Source of the DNA: Candidatus Neomicrothrix sp. UBA2974
Lineage (GTDB): Bacteria > Actinomycetota > Acidimicrobiia > Acidimicrobiales > MedAcidi-G1
Direction: 5' to 3'
Length of the DNA: 64,000 bases
Assembly: GCA_002348705.1 (NCBI GenBank)
Contig: DEAU01000022.1
Location: 58,027-122,026 of the forward strand
Part shown: piece by piece, positions 17,564-26,583 of the stretch
Layout: each line of letters starts with the position of its first letter
How positions within the stretch are numbered: the first letter of the stretch is position 1
The notes under the pieces: model-generated
Databases searched by the model: none
What the model was told of the DNA's origin: nothing
Seen by the model: only the letters and a program-made list of their open reading frames with translations
Made by a program: the position numbers and the translations under genes

Positions 17564-19201
17564 TCAACTCGGCCAACTGGAGACATATCCGTCGAGGAGG
17601 TCGTCTTCGATGGCTTTGGGATCTCGCTCACTTGGGCACCCGTACCCCCCGCCTCCGCCCGTCATTACACGTACACGACTACCTACTGGAAGACGCATCG
17701 GCGGACACTTCACAACCTCTTGATCAACCCCATCAACAGTGACAGTTCCTCTAGTAGGTGCCCCAGACGAACCTCCATTGAGACCCCAGGCAGGCATCAG
17801 TGACCGCTCCAACCAGAGGGTCATCTCCATTTCGTTTTCAAGCGTCTCGTATTCGCAAGAGATCCCGAGGCCGCCTCGCCACCTCCCGCAGCCTCCAGAG
17901 TCGACTCTCAATCCATACTCTCTAATCCGGATCGGATACTTGCTCTCCACCACCTCAACAGGAATGTTCTTCAAATCACCAGCGCCGTAATTGATTAGAC
18001 CATTCTCACCGTCGTGGCCGTATCCCGCGCCCCAGCCAACAGCTGTCGCAGCACCAGTGACAAAACGGCTTTCATCGGTTCGCTCCCCAACGAAGGTGAT
18101 ATTCATCGGATCCGCCGTCTGCCCAGCAACAACGAAATCAGGTAAAGCGTCAGCCATTGCCCTGATTATCAGGTCAATTAAAAGTCCCAGCGGTGGGTAG
18201 TAATAGATTGTTGCATGCGGCTCAGAGACGTTGAACACGGTTTGTGCAGGAGCCTCTACGGACAGATTCCGAAAGGTCCCATCCGTTACCGGTACGTCTG
18301 GATTGACCAAGCACTTGAAAGCAAGTCTGGCAGCAGCAACTGTCCCCGGCAGCGGCGAGTTAACCGGCCCGTTGGTCGGTCCACTAGAACCAGCTAGATC
18401 TACAGAGATATCCGTTCCGCAGACATTCACCGCCACCACCACGTCGACCTTGGGAAGACCAGGACCTCCTGAGTCCATGAAGCCACTAGCGCGGTAGGTG
18501 CCGTCAGGTATACGCCCTACAGCCTCGCGATCCAATTCCTCGCAGTGCTCAAAGATGATTTCGGTAGCTGCATCAACCTGCTCCAAACCAAACTTCCTAT
18601 AGAGGGTTCTCAGCCTTTGTTCACCAGTGCGACAGGCAGCTATCTGAGCGTGTAGGTCTCCCCAGACGGATTTTGGGAGCCTGCTATTTCTTGTTATGTA
18701 GTCCAGAACCTCGCTGACCGGCTCTCCTGCTCGATAGATAGCAGTAGGGCCGAAGCGATACCCCTCCTGATAGATCTCCGTGGTGTCTACCGGCCTACCC
18801 GCCTCCTTAGCACCGATGTCAAGCCAATGGGCTTTAGTGGCACCAAAGCCAATCAACTGGTCATCGAGAAAGATGGGTGAGAAGACATTTACGTCATAGG
18901 TGTGACTTCCCACCAAGTAAGGGTCGTTGACCATATACACGTCGCCGTCTGCAAAGTTTTCGGTCCCGCCCAATTTCTCAATAGTGCTCAATATGCCGAG
19001 TTCTAGATTTCCCAGAAACATTGGGAGTCCTGGAGATTGACCTAACAACCTCCCTCTCCGATCAAAGACTCCAACTGAGCAATCGTGCATCTCGTAGATG
19101 ATGGGGGTATAAGCGGAACGAACGAGATTGTTGTTCATCTGCCGCGCTATCGAAAGAAACCCATTCCGGATTACTTCGACCGTCACTGGATCAACCGTCA
19201 C
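17564..19201 (-). CDS. hyuB: hydantoinase B/oxoprolinase family protein (HyuB)
   Basis: A 545-residue HyuB-type subunit, partner of the HyuA-like protein encoded just upstream. Typical segments are the N-terminal DPVTVEVIRNGF, VYMVNDPYLVGSHTYDVNVF (metal-binding region) and the C-terminal RVMTGGGGGYGCPSERDP. The family includes N-methylhydantoinase and 5-oxoprolinase subunits and related ATP-dependent carboxylases. I place the start at the GTG at 19201, seven bases after AGGAGG; a GTG at 19207 is nearly as good. It is the last gene of the ring-cleavage operon. The substrate of the pair may be a lactam, a hydantoin or a ketone derived from the aromatic pathway. Confidence 0.88.
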   Translation of the reverse strand: MTVDPVTVEVIRNGFLSIARQMNNNLVRSAYTPIIYEMHDCSVGVFDRRGRLLGQSPGLPMFLGNLELGILSTIEKLGGTENFADGDVYMVNDPYLVGSHTYDVNVFSPIFLDDQLIGFGATKAHWLDIGAKEAGRPVDTTEIYQEGYRFGPTAIYRAGEPVSEVLDYITRNSRLPKSVWGDLHAQIAACRTGEQRLRTLYRKFGLEQVDAATEIIFEHCEELDREAVGRIPDGTYRASGFMDSGGPGLPKVDVVVAVNVCGTDISVDLAGSSGPTNGPVNSPLPGTVAAARLAFKCLVNPDVPVTDGTFRNLSVEAPAQTVFNVSEPHATIYYYPPLGLLIDLIIRAMADALPDFVVAGQTADPMNITFVGERTDESRFVTGAATAVGWGAGYGHDGENGLINYGAGDLKNIPVEVVESKYPIRIREYGLRVDSGGCGRWRGGLGISCEYETLENEMEMTLWLERSLMPAWGLNGGSSGAPTRGTVTVDGVDQEVVKCPPMRLPVGSRVRVMTGGGGGYGCPSERDPKAIEDDLLDGYVSSWPS

Positions 19202-19279
19202 GGACACTCCTCCTCCTGAAAAGGCAACAGGCCCGCGTCCAAAAACGAGGCGACTGCAGACGACCAAAACTTCTTCACG

Positions 19280-21304
19280 TCAACTCTGCTTCCGAAGGAT
19301 CAGGTGCCCCCAACCCGAAACTTCCATTCGCCATCTGCTCGGGACCACTACCGTGCAGCCACTCTCGGAAACTACCAATGGTCCAGAGAGTTCGTTGCCG
19401 GGCTCGATCTCTGTTCTCTCATAGACGGGAGTGGATTCATAACCCGAGCCAAGATCGATCAACCATTCCCCCAGGGGTTCAGGGGCTATATCAGATAGAG
19501 GAAGAGAGTGTCTCTCGTTCTCCGTCTGCTTCAGAACTGCAATTCTTGCACTGGTAAATTCAACGCTTTCCTGTTTATTGTTATGTCCATATATCTCTAG
19601 GTACTGTTCATGGAACCGATCTTTTAGACGGTCGATCCCTTCGGCTCCTAGTTCACCAATAATCGGGATAACTAACGAATATTCTTGTCCCGTATAGCGC
19701 ATTTCCAGAGCACGTAGAATTGTTGCCTCAGACGTTTCCACGCCGTCACGAGAGATAGCCAACAAGGCTTCCTCCTCTAGGAGGTCAAACTCTTCGCTCA
19801 GTTGACTGCCTGAATCGCTACCTAGGACCCCATAGATGGACCGGACAAGGTCATGGCGAACGTCCGCTCTTAGCATCCCAAACGCTGACAGCACCCCTGG
19901 AGACATAGGAACGACAACCGTTTCAATCTCGAGTTCGTCCGCAAGAAACGTCGCATGTAGCGGCCCAGCCCCACCAAAGGCCAATAAAACGAACTCTCTA
20001 GGGTCTATACCACGAGCAACAGTCACCTCGCGAATTCCATTAGCCATCATTGCATTCACTACATCGATGGAGCCCCTTGCCAATTCATCCGTATCCAGTC
20101 CTAATGCCTGACCGACATTCGACAGGGCGCCTTCCGCCGCCTTGTGAGAGATCTCAATGGATCCCCCCAATTTCATCCCCGGCGGGATTCGCCCAAGAAA
20201 CACGTTCGCATCTGTGACCGTAGGTAGAACACCCCCAGCTCCATAGCAAGCGGGGCCGGGATTGGCGCCTGCCGATTCTGGTCCGACCCTCAAGCCACCA
20301 AGGTCTTCTCTGATTACAGACCCTCCGCCTGCTCCCAGAGAATGAATAGCGACCGTGGGACTCAACACCGGATGGCCACATATCTCAGTCTGGCTGAGCA
20401 CCTCGGCACGAGAATCAACCACTAGGGATACGTCAAACGAAGTTCCTCCCATATCGACACAAATGAGTTTGTCTATTTCCAACTCTTTGCTGATCGCCTC
20501 ACATGCGATAGCGCCTCCCACAGGTCCAGAAAAGAGTGTCTGAATTGCATTTCCAATAGCCGACTGGGCGGTAGTTATACCTCCATTGGACTGCATTACA
20601 TAGACCGGACTGTCAAGACCACGGCTGCCTAATCCGTGCTCTAGAGATGTCAAGTAATTACGAGTTGCCGGCGTTATGTATGAGGATATGACTGTGGTCG
20701 CTGTTCTTTCATATTCTCGCCACTCGGGCGCTATCTGATGCGAGGCAATAACACTTGCATCGCCAAGTTTGTCTTCGAGCAGTCCCAGAACACGTATTTC
20801 ATGATCCGGCCAACGGTAAGAATGAATTAGCGATATAGCCACTGAGTCGTACTTCCCGGCCAATTCGCTCGCCAATAGGCCGACCTGATCCTCGTCTAAC
20901 GGTTCGATCTCAGTTCCATCAGCGAGAAACCGACCGTCGATTTCAAAAATGTCCCTACGACGCAGAAATCTCTCAGGACGCCGGTAGTGAACGTTATACA
21001 TTTCTGGACGACTGGCTCGACCAATTTCGTACACATCACGAAATCCCTTTGTGACCACCAAAGCGAGGCTCGGACCGTTGCGCTCAAGCAGAGCATTGAG
21101 GCCTACCGTTGTCCCGTGAACAAAATGTTCTAGGAGACGAAGATCAAGTCCCGATTCTTCGATCGCTGACAACACACTCTGGTCCTGCTGTCCAGGAGTG
21201 CTAAGAGTTTTTGCAGTAGCGATTGTGCCGTCTGGAGACATCGCCACTGAGTCGGTGAAGGTTCCTCCGATATCCACGGCATACCGAACCGTCTGTGAGC
21301 TCAT
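19280..21304 (-). CDS. hyuA: hydantoinase A/oxoprolinase family protein (HyuA)
   Basis: A 674-residue HyuA-type subunit with an actin-like ATPase fold. The phosphate-binding motif DIGGTFTDSVAM is at residues 11-22, the second nucleotide motif ICVDMGGTSFDVSLV near residue 282, and FGGAGPLHATFLADEL near residue 440. It hydrolyses ATP to open or carboxylate the substrate together with HyuB. The gene ends about 80 bases before hyuB and starts 6 bases after the RraA-family stop, so it belongs to the same minus-strand operon as the aromatic hydroxylase and ring-cleavage dioxygenase. Confidence 0.92.
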   Translation of the reverse strand: MSSQTVRYAVDIGGTFTDSVAMSPDGTIATAKTLSTPGQQDQSVLSAIEESGLDLRLLEHFVHGTTVGLNALLERNGPSLALVVTKGFRDVYEIGRASRPEMYNVHYRRPERFLRRRDIFEIDGRFLADGTEIEPLDEDQVGLLASELAGKYDSVAISLIHSYRWPDHEIRVLGLLEDKLGDASVIASHQIAPEWREYERTATTVISSYITPATRNYLTSLEHGLGSRGLDSPVYVMQSNGGITTAQSAIGNAIQTLFSGPVGGAIACEAISKELEIDKLICVDMGGTSFDVSLVVDSRAEVLSQTEICGHPVLSPTVAIHSLGAGGGSVIREDLGGLRVGPESAGANPGPACYGAGGVLPTVTDANVFLGRIPPGMKLGGSIEISHKAAEGALSNVGQALGLDTDELARGSIDVVNAMMANGIREVTVARGIDPREFVLLAFGGAGPLHATFLADELEIETVVVPMSPGVLSAFGMLRADVRHDLVRSIYGVLGSDSGSQLSEEFDLLEEEALLAISRDGVETSEATILRALEMRYTGQEYSLVIPIIGELGAEGIDRLKDRFHEQYLEIYGHNNKQESVEFTSARIAVLKQTENERHSLPLSDIAPEPLGEWLIDLGSGYESTPVYERTEIEPGNELSGPLVVSESGCTVVVPSRWRMEVSGWGHLILRKQS

Positions 21305-21310
21305 GCTGTC

Positions 21311-21946
21311 CTACGTCTCCTCGAGATCCGTTCTTTCGACAAGATCCCGCAAGTCCATCAGGTCAAGAGTTGACTTACCCTCGTCAAGTTCCGCCATCAT
21401 TTCTTCTTCCTGAGATAAGCGCTTCTTGGCCGCAAGCAGCGCGTCCGCTTCGTCTTCGGCCCTCAGGCGCAATATTCCATCGCCATCGAGAATCAGCATC
21501 TCCCCTGGATTAATCGTCTGGCCTGCTACGGACACAGGAACGTTGTGTTTGCCCGCGAAACGCTTTGCAGCACCTGAGGAGGTGATCCACCTTGACCAAA
21601 CTGGAAGGCCAAGTATTACCAACTCATCGAAATCTCGTATTGCTGCATCTATCAAGAGGCCGGCAGCGCCTCTGGCCTTCGCGAATCTGGCCAATACCTC
21701 GCCAATAAGAGCTACAGGTCTCGGCTCGGGCATCGTCGCGACCAGAATCTCGCCCGCCTGCAAATCATCGATTGCTATATGAACTCCCAGATTGTCGTCT
21801 TGTTCACAGAGAACCGTTCGAGCCCGACCGACGGCAGCGGTGGACGGAACCACCCTAAATATCTCCGGATCTAGGAGACCGGAACGACCAGATGCCTCAT
21901 AGACGGTCGATACGGTCAGTCCGGCCCAACTCTCCGCATCAGTCAC
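21311..21946 (-). CDS. RraA-family aldolase (4-carboxy-4-hydroxy-2-oxoadipate aldolase-like)
   Basis: A 211-residue member of the RraA/HMG-CHA aldolase fold. The catalytic Arg-Asp pair is in LLIDAAIRDFDELVILG and the metal/pyruvate region in NPGEMLILDGDGILRL. About 35 C-terminal residues form a charged helix (KKRLSQEEEMMAEL). In protocatechuate 4,5-cleavage and gallate pathways, LigK/GalC of this fold split 4-carboxy-4-hydroxy-2-oxoadipate to pyruvate and oxaloacetate. The GalB-type hydratase encoded immediately upstream (GTGA overlap) makes exactly that substrate, which supports this assignment over a general RraA role. Confidence 0.82.
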   Translation of the reverse strand: MTDAESWAGLTVSTVYEASGRSGLLDPEIFRVVPSTAAVGRARTVLCEQDDNLGVHIAIDDLQAGEILVATMPEPRPVALIGEVLARFAKARGAAGLLIDAAIRDFDELVILGLPVWSRWITSSGAAKRFAGKHNVPVSVAGQTINPGEMLILDGDGILRLRAEDEADALLAAKKRLSQEEEMMAELDEGKSTLDLMDLRDLVERTDLEET

Positions 21947-22665
21947 AACCTTTCCTTCCGCTCTGGAACCAATCTCTGGAAGGCCTCAACATGCGTCACC
22001 TCTGAACCGAAACCTACGTAGCGGGCCTGAAAGGCCCTTTGTTCGGCCCGAGTCTGGTAGTGCGCCTGCAAGTAGCTTTGCGCGGCCATTTGCTCCATGG
22101 CTGCCTTCTTGATCGGCCAAATGCTTGTCACATCGACGAAAGTATCCGGCTTAAACGAACACAGATCCGGCTGGTGAGGCTCAAAGGCATAGGTCACTGG
22201 CGGAGGAATCGTCTCAAACGAGGCAGGCACACCACCCGCACCCATAGCCAGCAGACGTGCCTTCTGGGCGGCTTCAGAAGCAACAGGGTGGTCGGGGTTG
22301 AACGGATCCTCTGGAGCATGGACCAACAGGACATCGGTCTTGTTTTCCACATATATCGACGCCAACTGCCGGAGACTCTCCGTGGGAACCTCCAACGGAT
22401 AGTCACCTAGATCTAGCGGTATGAACTCTGCGCCAAGAGCAGAAGCAGCCGAAGACGCCTCAGCATGTCGATGTTCCTTTACTGCCTCGACGGTCTGACC
22501 TGGCACACGCCAAAGATCTCCTGATTCACCATTTTCTCCGTATGAGAGTGAAACCACTGTTGCTGAGCCGCCAGCTTCAGTATGCAGAGCTATGGCTCCA
22601 CCCGCTCGCCAAACAAAATCGGCAGCATGAGCACTCACAATTACCATGGACCTCGAACCATCCAT
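21943..22665 (-). CDS. galB: GalB-like 4-oxalomesaconate hydratase (PIG-L/LmbE fold)
   Basis: A 240-residue PIG-L/LmbE-fold protein. The metal-binding start is VSAHAADFVWRAGGAIALH, not the HPDD of deacetylases, and this AHxADFVWRAGGAI form is that of GalB, the zinc hydratase of gallate catabolism. Further GalB-like segments are LSYGENGESGDLW, YAFEPHQPDLCSF, FVDVTSIWPIKKAAMEQMAA and HVEAFQRLVP. It would hydrate 4-oxalomesaconate to 4-carboxy-4-hydroxy-2-oxoadipate. I chose the ATG at 22665 because GGAGGTGA lies 5 bases upstream; an ATG at 22680 falls inside that site. Flanking dioxygenase and aldolase genes fit the pathway order. Confidence 0.85.
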   Translation of the reverse strand: MDGSRSMVIVSAHAADFVWRAGGAIALHTEAGGSATVVSLSYGENGESGDLWRVPGQTVEAVKEHRHAEASSAASALGAEFIPLDLGDYPLEVPTESLRQLASIYVENKTDVLLVHAPEDPFNPDHPVASEAAQKARLLAMGAGGVPASFETIPPPVTYAFEPHQPDLCSFKPDTFVDVTSIWPIKKAAMEQMAAQSYLQAHYQTRAEQRAFQARYVGFGSEVTHVEAFQRLVPERKERL

Positions 22666-22670
22666 AGATG

Positions 22671-23645
22671 TCACCTCCATACAGCTGCACCCATCGTGCA
22701 GCCGGTCCCGGCAAGGGTTCTGTAGCCAGGGATCAGTCCCAGAACCTGCATCTCCATCTGACTACACGCGCCTGCAGCTACAAGCCAACATAAGCATTCC
22801 GAGGTCCCGGAAACAAACTCCTCCGGGCGAAGCCCTGTGATATCTCCGTTACCGATTGCTTCGATGAAACGTTTGTCGAACTCAAAGTCGACAACGAAGT
22901 GGCTGAGACCACCCGAGCCAGCGATCGCGACAGTTATATCTTCCGGATACGACTCAACAGCACTAGCCAGAGCCCTACCAAAATCCCACGCACGTTTAGG
23001 ACTAGGAACATTCGGCGGAAAGTATGTATTGAGTATTACTGGAACCACAGGGATGAGGTTCGGGCGTTTACCCATCAGGCGTTGCCTAACGGCGATGAAC
23101 GGATGGCCTACAGAGGTCTCGTGGGGAAGCTCGGAAACTTGAGCAACATCAAACTCCAACTCGTGCAGTTTTGAGATCAGGTATCTGCCTAGACCCGGAT
23201 GACAGGGATACGTCTCTCTCTCATTTCCGAACAGGGCCCATGCAGCTGGCTTGACTGCTTCATAGACCTCTTCCGGTGGTATCGCCTCAACCTCCTCTCC
23301 CCAATAAATGGAGAAGGTCGGCATAGCTGCCTGGGAATAGATCTCATGATGGTCATCACCTACCACTATGAGTACATCAGGATCCGCTTCTTCAAGAGCG
23401 TCCTCGGCTGCGGAAACCGCATTAGTTATCTCGTCGTAACGCTTCCGCCAGAGCTCTGGATCAATCTGCTCGCCTAGATCCTCTGCTTTGCGTTCAGCAA
23501 CGAGAGCGTCGAACGACCAGACTTGCCCACGCCAGATTAGATCAAAGAACCTTCCGTCATTCTTTGCATACTCTTCCCAATGATCGCTGGGAAGGCTCAT
23601 CTGAGGTGTGTGCGAAACTCCTAGGCCAAGAACCAGCTTTGCCAC
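22671..23645 (-). CDS. class III extradiol ring-cleavage dioxygenase (LigB superfamily)
   Basis: A 324-residue LigB-superfamily protein. Metal/catalytic elements include GLGVSHTPQM at the N-terminus, IVVGDDHHEIYS near residue 95, the ELPHETSVGHPF segment near 185 and AGSGGLSHFVVD near 250. Such iron enzymes open catecholic rings with oxygen. With GalB- and RraA-type genes downstream, the likely substrate is a protocatechuate- or gallate-like diphenol cleaved at the 4,5 position. The start is GTG preceded by a purine-rich stretch. It is a single-polypeptide form; no separate LigA-type small subunit is visible. Confidence 0.85.
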   Translation of the reverse strand: MAKLVLGLGVSHTPQMSLPSDHWEEYAKNDGRFFDLIWRGQVWSFDALVAERKAEDLGEQIDPELWRKRYDEITNAVSAAEDALEEADPDVLIVVGDDHHEIYSQAAMPTFSIYWGEEVEAIPPEEVYEAVKPAAWALFGNERETYPCHPGLGRYLISKLHELEFDVAQVSELPHETSVGHPFIAVRQRLMGKRPNLIPVVPVILNTYFPPNVPSPKRAWDFGRALASAVESYPEDITVAIAGSGGLSHFVVDFEFDKRFIEAIGNGDITGLRPEEFVSGTSECLCWLVAAGACSQMEMQVLGLIPGYRTLAGTGCTMGAAVWR

Positions 23646-23714
23646 ACATGCCCCCTAGCGCGCATTCTCTCCCGAATTGAAAGGGAGTCTTCCAAACTTT
23701 CTGTTTGGGAAGAA

Positions 23715-25175
23715 CTATTCTTGGCTTTCCTTGCCTTCCTTAATAACCCTCTCGAACAACTCTCTTCCCTCATTGAGTTCAACAGACTTTGAGAAGAAGT
23801 TTCCAACGAACATCGGTTCGCCGATATAGAACCGCTCGTAGTGGTTCATTCTCTGAGCTATTGGACCCCCGACGAGATCCCATGCAAGTTTCGCAATCTG
23901 CACTCGATCGGATCCTCGCATGCCATCAGCCCCAGCGAAATACGTTTCAGCAAACTCTGCTGCTTCACCAGAGAAATCAGCTTGCGTAGGTGTCAGCATT
24001 AGCCCCGCAGCGCCAGTTCTCTTGATTGTTTCTAGCATCGTCGTATAGAAGTCTGGGTAGAGCAACCCGGATGCGGTCAGAGCGTCCGGATTGACAAAAT
24101 ATGTCCCGTTTTCGGCCACCCTAGGATCCTCTTCTGCGCGGAACACGAGGGCCTCCAGGGCCTTTTGCAGAGCCGCTATCCGACCTAGCAGTTCGCCAAC
24201 ATTGGGGAAATCGGCTGTCTTGACGGACTTACAGAGCTCCATCGCAGCAGCGACTGTAAGACTGGAACGAATAGCTGCTCTCCTAGTCGAGAGATGGCCC
24301 GAGAAGGCAGCAACTGATGTCATGAACCGCATGTTGTTGGCTGCGAAAAGATTGTTGTGGAAAAACACGCGATCCCAAGGGACAAAAACGTCGTCGAAAA
24401 CCAACAACGCGTCGATTTCCTCGTATCTCGAACTAAAGGGATGGTCGTAAATCTTGAGGCAGTCGTCCATAACAAGTGGCTCGCGGCACATCATCTTCAG
24501 GCCGGAAGCCGTAGTTGGGACAGCAAAGCAGAGACAGTACTCCTCATCACCCGGACCGAAGGTTCGGCCGTTAGGGAAGACAATGACCTCATCAGCAAAC
24601 GGAGCCGCAGTCGCTAACTGCTTCGCTCCTCTTATCACGATGCCATCGTCCCTCTCTTCCTTTAATTTCAGGTGAAGATAGGGATTGTCTTGTTGGTGTG
24701 ATTGCTTCGAGCGATCGGACTGTGGGTTGCCCAACGCATGCGTTACGAACAGATCGTTATCGCGCACGTAGTGGCAATAGTCGAGGACCTTTTGGTGATT
24801 TCCTTCGCCCCACTGTTCGAACCACTCGCAACTTTCCTCAAGTCCGGCCATCAAGGCCGCCATTGATTCCGGTCCCCGGCCGAGGCAGCCATAGGACAGT
24901 TTGGCAAACTCAGCAAACGCTGCACCCTTGGCCCGCAACTCGTCATGGCTCTTTGGTATCAAAAAACTGATGTCGAAGGTCCCCGCATCGGGATCTGTCC
25001 AGGTCAACACGTCATGAAGCTCGGCTGAGTGCTTAGCGTCGTATTGAGCGACAAAGGACTCGATTGGCCTGCGAAACGGTGCGTACTTGGTGACGTCAGC
25101 TACCCGCTCACCGCCAACAAATACTTCTCGTTCTTGAAGAAGCGCTTCTCTGTACTGTTCTCCAGTTCGAATCAT
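23715..25175 (-). CDS. HpaB-family flavin-dependent aromatic hydroxylase
   Basis: A 486-residue member of the 4-hydroxyphenylacetate 3-monooxygenase oxygenase (HpaB) family, which uses reduced FAD and oxygen to hydroxylate phenols next to an existing hydroxyl. The N-terminus IRTGEQYREALLQEREVFVGG and mid-protein VFVPWDRVFFHNN are family landmarks. I use the ATG at 25175, which matches the usual HpaB beginning; a TTG at 25208 would add 11 residues. It is the first gene of the minus-strand ring-cleavage operon and would supply the diphenol for the LigB-type dioxygenase. No HpaC flavin reductase is in the window. Confidence 0.88.
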   Translation of the reverse strand: MIRTGEQYREALLQEREVFVGGERVADVTKYAPFRRPIESFVAQYDAKHSAELHDVLTWTDPDAGTFDISFLIPKSHDELRAKGAAFAEFAKLSYGCLGRGPESMAALMAGLEESCEWFEQWGEGNHQKVLDYCHYVRDNDLFVTHALGNPQSDRSKQSHQQDNPYLHLKLKEERDDGIVIRGAKQLATAAPFADEVIVFPNGRTFGPGDEEYCLCFAVPTTASGLKMMCREPLVMDDCLKIYDHPFSSRYEEIDALLVFDDVFVPWDRVFFHNNLFAANNMRFMTSVAAFSGHLSTRRAAIRSSLTVAAAMELCKSVKTADFPNVGELLGRIAALQKALEALVFRAEEDPRVAENGTYFVNPDALTASGLLYPDFYTTMLETIKRTGAAGLMLTPTQADFSGEAAEFAETYFAGADGMRGSDRVQIAKLAWDLVGGPIAQRMNHYERFYIGEPMFVGNFFSKSVELNEGRELFERVIKEGKESQE

Positions 25176-25587
25176 CGCCGTAAGTACCTCGTCTTCGTCG
25201 TTAGCCAAACCCGCCCGCTGCTGGGTCCTGTCGCAACCAGCACCCCGGTGCTGCAGGGCGATTTCAGAGCTGCCGTGTAGCCCTCCACCACCGGAACTGG
25301 AAATTAGGTACCGCCTAGATCATTGTCCAGTCAATCGCCACGCGTCTTTTGGATGACACCGATCGGATTAACTGATATAACCGAGTCAACATTATTACCA
25401 ACGATGCCTCTCATCAGTCGTTTCTATTGGACATCACTGGAAATCCTTAGCTACCGTCAATTAATTGAGTGGGAAAGATCACAATTCCAATCCAATCGAC
25501 CTCGACACATCAAAGCTACTGAGCAACATCTCAGAACCGAAATAGCTACCTCACGGAAGAATGCAAGATTCCAAGGAGCAGGAGAGC
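25176..25587. other. divergent promoter region, about 400 bp
   Basis: This AT-rich stretch separates the HpaB-type operon (minus) from the amidohydrolase-M24-RidA genes (plus). It must hold promoters for both. A perfect 10-bp palindrome CAATTAATTG (25458-25467) is a possible operator. I see no gene, riboswitch or RNA that I can name. Confidence 0.55.
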
Positions 25588-26583
25588 ATGCAAGCAATTG
25601 TTGATATCCATGGTCATGTGACCGCCCCCCTAGCTCTATACGCCTATCAAGCAGGCCTGATGTCAGCGAGGGCTTTTCATGGCAAGGGTTCGATTCGCGC
25701 TACCGAAGAAGAAATCCTAGAAGCAGCACTTCCGCATGTTCAGCGGCTCAAGGACTACGGGATTTCTCGGCAGTTCATCTCTCCCAGGCCGTACTCGATG
25801 ATGCACTCACGAAAGCCCGAAGTGATCGTCCAATGGTTCATCGAAACAGTCAATGACATCATCGCCGCCCAGGTGGCTGAGTACCCAGACTCGTTTGTCG
25901 GCGTCGCCGGCCTCCCTCAAAGTGCGGGAGTTTGTCCCTCCAACTCCGTTGAAGAACTAAGAAGGTGTGTACTTGAACTCGGCTTCGTTGGGTGCGTCCT
26001 CAACCCCGATCCCGGTGAAGGAGACTACGCCACGCCAGGTTTGGGAGACGAGTGGTGGTACCCCCTCTATGAAGCCATGGTGGAACTAGACGTTCCCGGG
26101 CTAGTTCACGCAACCGCTTGTTCGAACCCGCGAGAGTCCTATTCAAACCATTTCATCACTGAAGAAAGCATCGCCGTGATGTCACTTGTTGACTCCAACG
26201 TCTTTACGGACTTTCCCGACCTCAAGTTGATCATCTCCCATGGCGGGGGTTCGGTCCCCTACCAATACGGACGCTGGCAAGCCCAAAGGGTCCAGAAGGG
26301 TCGTGAGGACTTCTCGGAAAGCCTGAAGAGATTGTGGTTCGATACCGTCTTGTACAACAAAGAATCCCTTGAGCTGCTTTTCAAGATTGTTGGACCAGAG
26401 CGTTGCCTATTCGGTACAGAAACACCGGGAATCGGATCCGGTGCGGATCGCGTTACTGGGCAATTCATGGACGACCTGGCCCCAGTAATTGATTCAATTG
26501 ACTTCCTAGGAGAGGACGAGAAAGCAGCAGTCTTCTCCGGTAATGCCCGGGAGGTTTTCAGCCGTTGGAATGGAATCGACTGA
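25588..26583 (+). CDS. amidohydrolase family 2 (ACMSD/LigW-like)
   Basis: A 331-residue TIM-barrel amidohydrolase-2 protein, the usual length. The N-terminal metal motif is VDIHGHV (HxH), the mid-barrel His is in LIISHGGGSVPYQYGR, and the C-terminal acid is in LFGTETPGIG, where Glu replaces the more common Asp of GSD. Related enzymes decarboxylate or hydrolyse aromatic and ring-cleavage acids. The ATG at 25588 follows AAGGAGCAGGAG. It is divergent from the ring-cleavage operon and probably supplies another step of the same or an allied pathway; the M24 gene overlaps its 3' end. Confidence 0.87.
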   Translation: MQAIVDIHGHVTAPLALYAYQAGLMSARAFHGKGSIRATEEEILEAALPHVQRLKDYGISRQFISPRPYSMMHSRKPEVIVQWFIETVNDIIAAQVAEYPDSFVGVAGLPQSAGVCPSNSVEELRRCVLELGFVGCVLNPDPGEGDYATPGLGDEWWYPLYEAMVELDVPGLVHATACSNPRESYSNHFITEESIAVMSLVDSNVFTDFPDLKLIISHGGGSVPYQYGRWQAQRVQKGREDFSESLKRLWFDTVLYNKESLELLFKIVGPERCLFGTETPGIGSGADRVTGQFMDDLAPVIDSIDFLGEDEKAAVFSGNAREVFSRWNGID

